Notes: generated from the letters alone by a model not told the origin. DNA of 8,569 nt from an uncultured Oscillospiraceae bacterium (GCA_905234575.1 CAJOIG010000065.1:1-8569), one strand, 5' to 3'. Shown: positions 1-6,209, counted from the first letter of the stretch. Made by a program: numbers and translations.

Positions 1-117
1 ACCGTGGACCGAAGCTCCGTCGTGAACGGGATCGTCACGGTGGACGGCGCGCCGGTGGACGCCTCCTCCGGCGGCCGCTGGGAGGGCGCGATCCTGGTGC
101 TTCCCCGGGAGAGCTGA
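1..117 (+). CDS. C-terminal end of an unidentified protein (partial)
   Basis: An open frame runs from the first base of the window to a TGA at 115-117 and gives 38 residues ending in LVLPRES. The frame has the strong GC third-position bias of the neighbouring genes, and a clear terminator starts 11 bases after the stop, so this is the real 3' end of a plus-strand gene whose start lies outside the window. The visible piece alternates hydrophobic and polar residues (GIVTVDGAPVD, then WEGAILVLPRE), which suggests a C-terminal beta-sandwich strand pair of the kind that closes many secreted or carbohydrate-active enzymes. That is only an impression; no family can be assigned from this fragment. 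Confidence 0.7.
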   Translation, partial: TVDRSSVVNGIVTVDGAPVDASSGGRWEGAILVLPRES

Positions 118-127
118 CAGAAGGAAA

Positions 128-158
128 GGGCAGACGCCGAAAACGTCTGCCCTTTTTT
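128..158 (+). terminator. Rho-independent terminator
   Basis: GGGCAGACG (128-136) pairs perfectly with CGTCTGCCC (144-152) around a 7-base loop, and six T's follow (153-158). AAA before the stem can also pair with the first T's. It ends the partial gene at 1-117. Read on the minus strand the same hairpin is followed by TTTCCTT, so it may also stop, less efficiently, transcription of the convergent beta-helix gene that ends at 189. Confidence 0.92.
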
Positions 159-188
159 CGTTTGTATCCCGCGAGCGCCGGACGGTTC

Positions 189-1346
189 TCAGCCCCAGCG
201 TCCGCGCCGGCCCATGCCGCCGGAGGCCCCGCCCATCTGGCTCGGCAGGGAGCTGAGCTGCTGGCCGTTCACGATGATGGTGCCGCCGTTGTACTGCCCG
301 GACCCGTCGTAGTCGAAGGTGGACATGCCGGAAACGTCGATGGTGCCGCCGTTGATGATGAGGTTTCCGTTGCAGTCGACGCCGTCCGTGTCGCCGGAGG
401 CCATGACGATGGTGATGTATCCGCCGTTGATCTCGATGGTCGGCCAGTAGGAGGCGGACTTGGCCGCGCCGTTCACGCCGTCGTCCCAGCTTCCGATGGT
501 GATCTCGCCGTCGTTGATCTGGATGTAGGTTCCCTCGATGCCCTCGCCGGCGGAGATGTCGAAGGTGCCGCCGTCGATCTGCACGATGGACTCGCCGTGG
601 ATGCCGTCGTCGCCCGACTCGATGGCGAAGCTGCCGCCGGCGATGTAGACCCAGCCGAGGGCGTCGTCTTCGTCATTCTCGGCGTGGAGGGCGTCCGTGC
701 CCGCGTTCAGCGTGAAGGTGCCGTCCGCGACGCGGATGGAGTCGTTCGCCTCGAAGCACTTGGAGGCCGCGGTGATCTCGTAGGTGCCGCCGGTGATTTT
801 GAGATCGTCCTTCGAGACGACGCCGTTGTTGGAGGAGGAGATCGTGAGCTTGGCCGTGCCGTTCAGGGTGAGATCCTCCCGGGAGAAGATCACGCCGTCG
901 GTGTTGGTCTCGCCGTCCGCCGTGAAGGTCCCGGTGACGGAGAGCGCGCTGTCCGCGCCGGTGGTGATGAAGACCTTGTCGGCGCTCTTGACGTAGACGC
1001 AGGGGAAATCCTCGTTTGTGATGGTGACGCCGTCCAGGACGAGCTGGACCTTGTCCTCGTCGCCGGCCTCAATATAAACGGTGACGTCGGAGGCGGCGCC
1101 GGTCAGCACATACACGCCCGCCGAGCTGATGTGGATGTCCTCGCCGCTCTTGACGGTATAGGAGACGGCGTCCTTGCGGTCCGCGGTCTGCTCAAGATCC
1201 CGGTCGGTAAACATGCTCTCCGTGTCCAGGGCGCTGCCGCCGGTGATCTCCTCCGTGGCGGAAGCGGCGACGGTCAGGCTGAGGATCAGGCAGAGGACGA
1301 TCGCCGCCGCCATCAGAGAGTTATGGAATATCTTCTTGATGTTCAT
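189..1346 (-). CDS. Exported carbohydrate-binding beta-helix protein (Cthe_2159/DUF4353 family)
   Basis: Predicted secreted protein of 385 residues. The chosen start is the ATG at 1346: AAAGGA lies 11 bases upstream and the protein then opens with a normal signal peptide (MNIKK, a hydrophobic stretch at about 11-28, cleavage after Ala-Ser-Ala near residue 30). A longer in-frame start at 1421 would put 25 residues in front of the signal and cross the predicted promoter. The mature N-terminus has the family opening (SAGVYVLTGAASDVTVYI, then a VQLVLDGVTITN segment), followed by short rungs of the type GGTF.I.A..DGIHGE (GTYEITAASKCFEAN, GSFAIESGDDGIHGE, GTFDISAGEGIEG, GYITIVMASGDTDGV). These repeats mark a right-handed parallel beta-helix. 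The characterised relative Cthe_2159 binds cellulose and acidic sugars and resembles polysaccharide lyases; no lyase activity can be claimed here. The C-terminus is a short Gly/Met/Arg-rich tail (GGASGGMGRRGRWG) without an LPXTG anchor. The gene is divergent from a two-component operon and shares its operator type. Family assignment is strong; the ligand is unknown. Confidence 0.9.
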   Translation of the reverse strand: MNIKKIFHNSLMAAAIVLCLILSLTVAASATEEITGGSALDTESMFTDRDLEQTADRKDAVSYTVKSGEDIHISSAGVYVLTGAASDVTVYIEAGDEDKVQLVLDGVTITNEDFPCVYVKSADKVFITTGADSALSVTGTFTADGETNTDGVIFSREDLTLNGTAKLTISSSNNGVVSKDDLKITGGTYEITAASKCFEANDSIRVADGTFTLNAGTDALHAENDEDDALGWVYIAGGSFAIESGDDGIHGESIVQIDGGTFDISAGEGIEGTYIQINDGEITIGSWDDGVNGAAKSASYWPTIEINGGYITIVMASGDTDGVDCNGNLIINGGTIDVSGMSTFDYDGSGQYNGGTIIVNGQQLSSLPSQMGGASGGMGRRGRWG

Positions 1347-1380
1347 GGTCGCTTTGTTCCTTTCGCTGTTTGATGCTGTC

Positions 1381-1414
1381 AGCATACCCCGCGAAAATGA
1401 AACTGCCATGAAAA
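1381..1414 (-). promoter_or_regulatory. Predicted activator-dependent promoter of the beta-helix gene
   Basis: Read on the minus strand, TTTTCAT (1414-1408) and GTTTCAT (1403-1397) form a direct repeat with an 11-bp period. Ten bases after the second box lies TATGCT (1386-1381), a 4/6 match to the -10 consensus. No good -35 hexamer is visible; the boxes occupy its place, as in class II activation by OmpR-family regulators. The predicted start of transcription is near 1374, leaving a leader of about 28 bases. Confidence 0.7.
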
Positions 1415-1437
1415 AAATCAAGTTTTTTTTGCCTTGT

Positions 1438-1471
1438 TTTTCATCCTGTTTTCATTTATCCTGCGTATAGT
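1438..1471 (+). promoter_or_regulatory. Predicted autoregulated promoter of the two-component operon
   Basis: TTTTCAT at 1438-1444 and again at 1449-1455 (11-bp period) are followed after exactly 10 bases by TATAGT (1466-1471), a 5/6 match to the -10 consensus. A weaker third box, TTTTGCC at 1427-1433, keeps the same phase. The geometry matches the promoter on the opposite strand 23 bp away and the esterase promoter at 3662-3716. Transcription would start near 1478, about 24 bases before the regulator's ATG. Confidence 0.72.
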
Positions 1472-1501
1472 GGTTGCAGCGACAGAAAAGGACGGTGCGA
1501 T

Positions 1502-2179
1502 ATGCGGATATTGCTTGCCGAGGACGAAAGATCCCTCAACCGGGTCATCACCCGGCGGCTGGGCTGGGAGGGGTATTCGGTGGATTCCTGCTTTGACGGA
1601 CAGGAGGCGCTGGATTACCTGGCGGCGGTGGAATACGACGCCGTGATCCTGGACGTGATGATGCCGAAGGTGGATGGGTTCGAGGTACTGATTCATATAC
1701 GGGAGAAGGGCGACGACACGCCGGTGCTGTTTCTGACGGCGCGGGACGCGCTCGCCGACAAGGTCGAGGGCCTCGATCTCGGCGCGGACGATTATCTGGT
1801 CAAGCCCTTCGAGTTCGAGGAGCTCATGGCCCGCCTGCGTGTGCTGACCCGGCGCAAGGGCGCGTCCAAATCGAATACCTACGCCTGCGCCGATCTCACG
1901 GTGGACACCGCCCGCCATCGCGTCACCCGCGGCGAGACGGAGCTGAGCCTGACCGCCAAGGAATACGCCCTGCTCGAATACCTTATTCGAAACAAGGGGC
2001 TCGTGCTCAGCCGGGAGCAGATCGAGACGAACCTGTGGAGCGGGGACTATATCGTCGGCTCCAACGTGGTGGACGTGTACATCCGCATGCTGCGGAAGAA
2101 GGTGGACGCGGAGTATGAGCCGAAGCTCATCCAGACCATCCGCGGATACGGATATGTACTGAAGGAGCCGGAGGCATGA
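1502..2179 (+). CDS. OmpR/PhoB-family response regulator
   Basis: A 225-residue cytoplasmic transcription factor controlled by phosphorylation. The N-terminal receiver domain (about 1-118) has the acidic pair Glu7/Asp8, the phospho-acceptor Asp51 in VILDVMMPKVDG, the switch residue Thr79 in FLTARD, and Lys101 in DDYLVKPFEFEEL. The C-terminal winged helix (about 126-223) has the family pattern: LTVDTARHRVTRGETELSLT, then TAKEYALLEYLIRNKG, the recognition-helix region NVVDVYIRMLRKKV, and the RGYGYVL wing. Length is normal for the family. AAAAGGAC sits about 8 bases before the ATG. The stop overlaps the kinase start as ATGA, so the two are translationally coupled and almost certainly a cognate pair. 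The likely targets are the 11-bp-spaced TTTTCAT-type boxes before this gene, the divergent beta-helix gene and the esterase gene; this is inferred from position and shared geometry. Confidence 0.96.
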   Translation: MRILLAEDERSLNRVITRRLGWEGYSVDSCFDGQEALDYLAAVEYDAVILDVMMPKVDGFEVLIHIREKGDDTPVLFLTARDALADKVEGLDLGADDYLVKPFEFEELMARLRVLTRRKGASKSNTYACADLTVDTARHRVTRGETELSLTAKEYALLEYLIRNKGLVLSREQIETNLWSGDYIVGSNVVDVYIRMLRKKVDAEYEPKLIQTIRGYGYVLKEPEA

Positions 2180-3660
2180 AATTACAGACGAAACTGACCC
2201 TCTGGTTTGCGGGGCTGCTGCTCCTGGTGGCGGCGGCGCTGCTGCTGACGCTGCACATGATCTCCGGCAAGGCGGCCGAGAGCACGGCGGCCGCCACACT
2301 GGAGGCGGCGGTGGCCCGCTATGCCGTCGAGCTGGACAGCGGCCGCGGCCGCGGGCGGGATTTCAAGGGCCGCACCTACGACGACGGCGCGTATCTTCTG
2401 GTGTACGGCGCGGACGGGAGCGAGCTCCTGGCCGGGACGGACGTCTTCGGCATCCAGGCCCGGATGCCCGGCCTGCTGCTCTCCGGCGAGCAGGACCGCG
2501 TTTTCCGCCTCGCCGCGGAGGAGGCGGAGCTTTATTGCTACATCCGCTGGATCGCCGGTCCTGCGGACCTGCGCGACCGCTTCAGCCGGGAGGAGACCTC
2601 CTGGGAGCCGGAGGCGTCCGGGGAGCTGCCGGTCTCCGGGGAGGCCATGCCCTCCGACGGGATGTCCGGGGAAGCCCCGTTTTCCGAGGAGGCGGGCGGC
2701 GTGTGGATCGTTGGCCTGCTGCCGGAGGACAGCATGGAGAACGTGATGGGGTCCGTGGTGAACTATGCCTGCATCGGGCTTCCGATCATCGTGCTCCTGG
2801 CCGCGCTGGGCGGCTGGGCCATCGCCGGACGAGCCCTGCGCCCCCTGCGGAAGATCACGGAATCCGCCCGGGAGATCTCGGACGGGCACGACCTGTCCCG
2901 CCGGATCGAGCTGACGCCGGGGAAGGACGAGGTCCACGAGCTGGCGGATACCTTCAACGACATGATGGGCCGCCTGGAGCGCTCCTTCGAGGCCGAGCGG
3001 CAGTTCACCTCGGACGCCTCCCACGAGCTGCGGACGCCGACCACCGTGATCCTCGCCGAGTGCGAGATGGCGGAAAAGATGCCGGAGGACACGGCGGCCG
3101 TGCAGGAATCGGTCGCGGAGATCCGCAGGCAGGCGCGGAAGATGTCGGAGCTCGTCGGCAAGCTCCTGTCCTACACCCGGCTGGAGCAGGGGACCCGCCG
3201 GATCGACCGGGAGCCCCTGGATCTCGCGGAGCTGGCGGCGGATGTCTGCGCGGAGCAGCGGGCGGTCACGGAGCGGGACATCGCCATCGAATGCGAGGCG
3301 GAGCCGGACGTCACCGTCAGCGGGGACGCGGCGCTCCTCATCAGCCTCGTCCAGAACCTGGTCACGAACGCCGTGAAATACGGGAAGGACGGCGGACACG
3401 TCTGGGTGCGTGCCTACCGGGACGGAGCGAACGCCTGCGTCTCCGTCCGGGACGACGGCATCGGCATCGCGGAGGAGGATCTGGACCGTATCTGGAACCG
3501 CTTCTTCCAGGCGGACCGCTCCCGCAGCGACGAGCGCCGGGGCGTCGGGCTGGGCCTGAGTCTCGCGCAGCAGATTGCCCGTCTGCACGGCGGCACGATC
3601 ACGGCCAGAAGCGTCCCGGGCGAGGGCAGCGAGTTCGTCTTTTCGATGCCGCAGACGTAA
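2176..3660 (+). CDS. Membrane sensor histidine kinase, partner of the upstream regulator
   Basis: A 494-residue HAMP-type sensor kinase. Order of parts: TM1 at about 8-28; an external sensor region of about 168 residues; TM2 at about 197-217; HAMP at about 218-270 (RALRPLRKITESAREI and the DEVHELADTFNDMM helix); dimerisation/phospho-acceptor domain with His283 in FTSDASHELRTP; and a GHKL ATPase domain with the N box around Asn398 (NLVTNAVKYG), G1 DDGIGI at 426-431, F box FFQADRS and G2 GVGLGLS at 456-462. All motifs needed for kinase activity are present. The start ATG overlaps the regulator stop (ATGA), and AAGGAG lies 8 bases upstream. The sensor region contains an unusual low-complexity stretch at about 136-175, rich in Ser, Gly, Glu and Pro with repeated SGE, just before a VWIVGLLPEDSMENV segment that leads into TM2. 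No known sensor family is recognised and the stimulus is unknown. Confidence 0.96.
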   Translation: MKLQTKLTLWFAGLLLLVAAALLLTLHMISGKAAESTAAATLEAAVARYAVELDSGRGRGRDFKGRTYDDGAYLLVYGADGSELLAGTDVFGIQARMPGLLLSGEQDRVFRLAAEEAELYCYIRWIAGPADLRDRFSREETSWEPEASGELPVSGEAMPSDGMSGEAPFSEEAGGVWIVGLLPEDSMENVMGSVVNYACIGLPIIVLLAALGGWAIAGRALRPLRKITESAREISDGHDLSRRIELTPGKDEVHELADTFNDMMGRLERSFEAERQFTSDASHELRTPTTVILAECEMAEKMPEDTAAVQESVAEIRRQARKMSELVGKLLSYTRLEQGTRRIDREPLDLAELAADVCAEQRAVTERDIAIECEAEPDVTVSGDAALLISLVQNLVTNAVKYGKDGGHVWVRAYRDGANACVSVRDDGIGIAEEDLDRIWNRFFQADRSRSDERRGVGLGLSLAQQIARLHGGTITARSVPGEGSEFVFSMPQT

Positions 3661-3661
3661 A

Positions 3662-3716
3662 TTTCATCCGCTTTTCATCTTGCCTTCATGACGGCTTCAT
3701 TTTTCCGAGGCAAAAT
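3662..3716 (+). promoter_or_regulatory. Predicted esterase promoter with four phased TTCAT boxes
   Basis: TTCAT occurs four times with its last base at 3667, 3678, 3689 and 3700, exactly 11 bp apart; the first two are extended to TTTCAT and TTTTCAT. Ten bases after the last box is CAAAAT (3711-3716), a 4/6 match to the -10 consensus. The array begins two bases after the kinase stop codon. Box and spacing are the same as at the two divergent promoters near 1381-1471. Transcription would start near 3723, leaving a leader of about 40 bases. Confidence 0.72.
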
Positions 3717-3762
3717 ACAGGGATCCAAAGAAAACCATTTCTTATAAAGTGAGGTTGACCAA

Positions 3763-4719
3763 ATGAAACGAATCATCTCGACCCTTCTGATCCTGACCAT
3801 GCTCCTGGCTCTCGGCACCGCGGCCTTTGCCAGCGGCGAGGCGTCCGGCTCCGGCCGCGCGTCCGGCGGCATGGGCATGGGAAAAAGCTCCGACGCGGAG
3901 CTCACGGCCATGATCGAAGAGGTCGCGCCGAAGTTCACCGTAGACGAGTACACGGACGAGGAGACCGGCCTGACGGTGGAATACAACGTCTTCCTGCCGG
4001 AGGACTACGACGAAAAGACGGAGTATCCCATGATCGTGTTCATCCCGGATTCCAGCGTGGTCGGCCGCGGCGCCGAGGCCGTTCTGACCCAGGGCTGGGG
4101 CGCGCTGATCTGGGCGACGGAGGCCGAGCAGGAGAAGCACCCTGCCATCGTGATCGCGCCGGTGTTCACCGAGGTCATCCTGGACGACCACAACGGCTTC
4201 GTCACCACGGATTACATCGACATGGTTCCCCGCATGGTGGAGGCGCTGGCGGAGAAGTACAACGCCGACACGGACCGGCTCTACGCTACCGGGCAGTCCA
4301 TGGGCTGCATGACCATGCTGATCGCCGCGGCGAACGCCACCGATCTCTTCGCGGCAGAGCTGTTCGTGGACGGCCAGTGGGACATCACGACGCTCAAGGG
4401 GCTGGAGAGCCAGACCTTCTTCTACATCGCCGCGGGCGGCGACCAGAAGGCCGTCGGCGGGCAGGACGAGGTCCTCGCCATGCTGGACGAGGACGGGGTC
4501 CCCTACAGCTACGCCGAGGGCTGGGACGCCCAGGCGGACGCCGAGGAGCTGACCGCTCTTGTCGAGGAGGAGCTGGCCGAGGGCAACGCCATCCACTTCA
4601 TCCGCTGGGAGCCCGGCACGGTGCTGAACGGCGGCGCCGGCATGGAGCACATGGCCTCCTTCGACTACGCCTACAAGCTGGAGGCCGTCCGCGACTGGCT
4701 GTTCGAGCAGTCGAAATGA
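3763..4719 (+). CDS. Exported alpha/beta-hydrolase esterase (COG4099-like predicted peptidase/esterase)
   Basis: A 318-residue secreted serine hydrolase. GAGG lies 8 bases before the ATG. A signal peptide is clear: MKR, hydrophobic 4-22, likely cleavage after Ala-Phe-Ala at residue 23. A Ser/Gly/Met-rich linker (about 24-45) follows. The hydrolase domain starts near residue 60 with LTVEYNVFLPEDYDEKTEYPMIVFIPDS, typical of esterases related to PHB depolymerases and acetyl-xylan or feruloyl esterases. The probable catalytic triad is Ser179 in the elbow GQSMG, Asp227 in AAGGDQ, and His296 in GMEHMASFDYAY. The ending Y.L..VRDWLFEQ is the usual last helix. The enzyme probably removes ester-linked groups from an extracellular polymer; the substrate cannot be told from sequence. 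The promoter carries the same phased boxes as the regulator operon and the beta-helix gene, so the three units are probably co-regulated. A peptidase role, as in the COG name, is possible but less likely. Confidence 0.88.
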   Translation: MKRIISTLLILTMLLALGTAAFASGEASGSGRASGGMGMGKSSDAELTAMIEEVAPKFTVDEYTDEETGLTVEYNVFLPEDYDEKTEYPMIVFIPDSSVVGRGAEAVLTQGWGALIWATEAEQEKHPAIVIAPVFTEVILDDHNGFVTTDYIDMVPRMVEALAEKYNADTDRLYATGQSMGCMTMLIAAANATDLFAAELFVDGQWDITTLKGLESQTFFYIAAGGDQKAVGGQDEVLAMLDEDGVPYSYAEGWDAQADAEELTALVEEELAEGNAIHFIRWEPGTVLNGGAGMEHMASFDYAYKLEAVRDWLFEQSK

Positions 4720-4755
4720 CCGGCGGTTTCCGTAAACAAAGAGCTGTTCCCGGAC

Positions 4756-4798
4756 AAAAAACGGACCTGTTTCGTTGCTGAAACAGGTCCGTTTTATT
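4756..4798. terminator. Bidirectional rho-independent terminator
   Basis: CGGACCTGTTTC (4762-4773) pairs perfectly with GAAACAGGTCCG (4780-4791) around a 6-base loop. TTTTATT follows on the plus strand, and the six A's at 4756-4761 give a T-run on the minus strand. It lies between the convergent esterase and ABC ATPase genes and serves both. Confidence 0.95.
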
Positions 4799-4826
4799 GG
4801 TTTGTCTGGCCGCGGCCGGAGGCAGC

Positions 4827-5981
4827 TCAGAAGCTGTACTCCTTGCAGACGGGGGCGTCCGCTTCCGCGGATTCCTTGTCGTACCAGATGAGGTTGTTGC
4901 CGGTGGCCTTGTCGAAGAGCTGGATGAGCTCAGGCTGGGTGGAGAAGTGCACCTTGCTGCCCATGGAGACGTCCTCCGCGAGACCGACGGTGGGGATCAC
5001 CATGACGACCTCGTCGTCGCCGCTGCGGGCGTGGAGGTTGTACTCGGAGCCGAGCATCTCGGAGACCTCGATGACGGCGGTCAGCTCGCCCTCGCCGACG
5101 TTGATGTGCTGCGGACGGATGCCGGCCACGATGTCGCAGGAGCCCTGTCCGTTCTGCTTGAGGGCCTTCTGCTGGAACTCGGAGAGCTCGAATTTCACGC
5201 CGCGGATCTCGGCGTAGTACTTGCCGCCGTCGAGGATCAGCTTGCAGCCGTCGAAGAAGTTCATCACGGGCATACCGATGAAGCCGGCGACGAAGAGGTT
5301 CACGGGCTTGCCGAAGACCTCCTGGGGCGTGCCGATCTGGTTGACGTAGCCGTCCTTCATGATGACGATGCGGTCGCCCAGGGTCATGGCCTCGGTCTGG
5401 TCGTGGGTGACGTACATGAAGGTGGTGTTGATGCGCTGGCGGAGCTTGATGATCTCGGCGCGCATCTGGTTGCGGAGCTTGGCGTCGAGGTTCGACAGAG
5501 GCTCATCCATGAGGAAGACCTTCGGGTCGCGGACCATGGCGCGGCCGATGGCGACACGCTGGCGCTGGCCGCCGGACAGGGCCTTGGGCTTGCGCTCCAG
5601 GTACTGGGTGATGTCGAGGATCTCGGCGGCCTCGCGGACCTTCCGGTCGATCTCGTCCTTGGGGACCTTCTTGAGCTTCAGCGCGAAGGCCATGTTTTCA
5701 TACACGGTCATGTGGGGATACAGCGCGTAGCTCTGGAATACCATGGCGATGTCGCGGTCCTTCGGGGCCACGTCGTTCACGAGCTTGCCGTCGATGTACA
5801 GCTCGCCCTCGCTGATGTCCTCCAGGCCCGCCACCATGCGCAGGGTGGTGGACTTTCCGCAGCCGGAGGGGCCGACCAGGACGATGAACTCCTTGTCCTT
5901 GATGTGCAGGTTCACATCGTGGACCGCGGTGACCTTGTTGTCGTAGATCTTTTTGAGACCCTTCATTACGACTTCTGACAT
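4827..5981 (-). CDS. ugpC: Carbohydrate ABC importer ATP-binding protein (MsmK/UgpC/MalK type)
   Basis: An ATPase subunit of 384 residues that powers sugar uptake with a separate binding protein and two permeases. It shows Walker A GPSGCGKST (about 37-45), the Q-loop in MVFQSYALYPHMTVYENM, signature LSGGQRQR, Walker B VFLMDEPLSNLD, and the switch His in YVTHDQTEAM. A C-terminal MalK-type regulatory region of about 140 residues follows (from GFIGMPVMNFFDG, then IRPQHINVGEGELTAVIEVSEMLGSE). I place the start at the ATG at 5981 (MSEVVMKGLKK): AGGG lies 9 bases upstream and the N-terminus then fits the family. An ATG two codons earlier (5987) is also possible. No permease or binding-protein gene is next to it, which fits the shared, orphan ATPases of Firmicutes such as MsmK that serve several importers. 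The ugpC symbol follows common naming of the family and does not imply glycerol-3-phosphate as substrate. Confidence 0.94.
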   Translation of the reverse strand: MSEVVMKGLKKIYDNKVTAVHDVNLHIKDKEFIVLVGPSGCGKSTTLRMVAGLEDISEGELYIDGKLVNDVAPKDRDIAMVFQSYALYPHMTVYENMAFALKLKKVPKDEIDRKVREAAEILDITQYLERKPKALSGGQRQRVAIGRAMVRDPKVFLMDEPLSNLDAKLRNQMRAEIIKLRQRINTTFMYVTHDQTEAMTLGDRIVIMKDGYVNQIGTPQEVFGKPVNLFVAGFIGMPVMNFFDGCKLILDGGKYYAEIRGVKFELSEFQQKALKQNGQGSCDIVAGIRPQHINVGEGELTAVIEVSEMLGSEYNLHARSGDDEVVMVIPTVGLAEDVSMGSKVHFSTQPELIQLFDKATGNNLIWYDKESAEADAPVCKEYSF

Positions 5982-6148
5982 ACGCATTTGCCCTGACGGC
6001 CGAGACTCCTCTGCGACCGCCTCGGGACCGTCCGCGCAGGACGCGTCCCATTACGACAGGTCTCCACACTGCCGCACCGTGAGCAGACGGATACTTCCTC
6101 CTTATCTTTATGTACGCACGGCCAGAAAGTGGAGTGGCCGCCCGCCAT
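5966..6148 (-). CDS. Possible 60-codon leader ORF with cysteine pairs (doubtful)
   Basis: An ATG at 6148 has AAAAGGAG 9 bases upstream, the best ribosome binding site in the leader of the ABC ATPase gene. The reading frame runs 60 codons and ends inside the first codons of the ATPase gene. Its first half (WPCVHKDKEEVSVCSRCGSVE) has a Cys-x-His and a Cys-x-x-Cys like a small zinc ribbon; the second half is Arg-rich and looks random. Codon third positions are clearly less GC-biased than in the neighbouring genes, which argues against an established gene. It could be a translated upstream ORF that influences the ATPase, a decayed small gene, or chance. Confidence 0.2.
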   Translation of the reverse strand: MAGGHSTFWPCVHKDKEEVSVCSRCGSVETCRNGTRPARTVPRRSQRSLGRQGKCVCQKS

Positions 6149-6194
6149 GGATTTGCGCTCCTTTTCAGGGAGGAGCCACCCCTGGTTTCACACT
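5988..6194 (-). other. Long structured 5' leader of the ABC ATPase gene
   Basis: From the predicted transcription start near 6194 to the ATPase start there are about 210 bases. Two hairpins close to the gene exclude each other. Hairpin A: GGGAC/GTCCC plus GTCC/GGAC (6024-6049) with a 5-base loop. Hairpin B: GACGG/CCGTC plus CCGAG/CTCGG (arms 5995-6004 and 6021-6032), ending next to the AGGG ribosome binding site. They share bases 6024-6032. No known riboswitch class is recognised and there is no T-run for an attenuator, so any control would act on translation. In high-GC DNA such stems can arise by chance. Confidence 0.35.
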
Positions 6195-6200
6195 TGGTTT

Positions 6201-6209
6201 ATTATATCA
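6201..6209 (-). promoter_or_regulatory. Extended -10 promoter for the ABC ATPase gene
   Basis: On the minus strand TGATATAAT (6209-6201) is a perfect extended -10 element (TGnTATAAT). No convincing -35 hexamer is found at 16-17 bp spacing, which is acceptable for an extended -10 promoter. It lies in the AT-rich gap just downstream of the fructokinase stop and would give the ATPase its own transcript. No strong terminator follows the fructokinase gene (only a weak CCGAA/TTCGG stem at about 6222-6243), so read-through from upstream is also possible. Confidence 0.65.

Noticed and set aside
162..1373. 403-codon open frame on the plus strand opposite the beta-helix gene
   Set aside because: The minus-strand frame has a signal peptide, family motifs and a ribosome binding site. 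The plus-strand product is a Val/Asp/Gly-rich string with no domain, as expected antisense to a gene with GC-rich third positions.
1347..1421. Longer start for the beta-helix protein at 1421
   Set aside because: It would add 25 residues in front of an ordinary signal peptide and would begin upstream of the predicted operator boxes and -10 element; the ATG at 1346 has its own AAAGGA.
2182..3588. 468-codon minus-strand frame opposite the kinase gene
   Set aside because: The product is compositionally biased (Arg, Val, Gly, Asp, Leu) without motifs, while the plus strand has every histidine kinase box in order.
5695..5711. TTTTCAT followed by GGTCAT inside the ABC ATPase gene, resembling the operator boxes
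   Set aside because: The spacing is 10 bp rather than 11, the second box is poor, it lies within a conserved coding motif, and no promoter is in register.
4797..5978. 393-codon open frame on the plus strand opposite the ABC ATPase gene
   Set aside because: It begins next to the terminator stem and encodes a Val/Leu/Asp/His-rich string, an antisense by-product of codon bias. The minus strand carries all ABC ATPase motifs.
6090..6106. Perfect AAGGAGG Shine-Dalgarno sequence in the ATPase leader (minus strand)
   Set aside because: No ATG, GTG or TTG follows at a usable distance, so it does not mark a start; it is more simply Lys-Glu-Glu codons of the small leader frame or chance.
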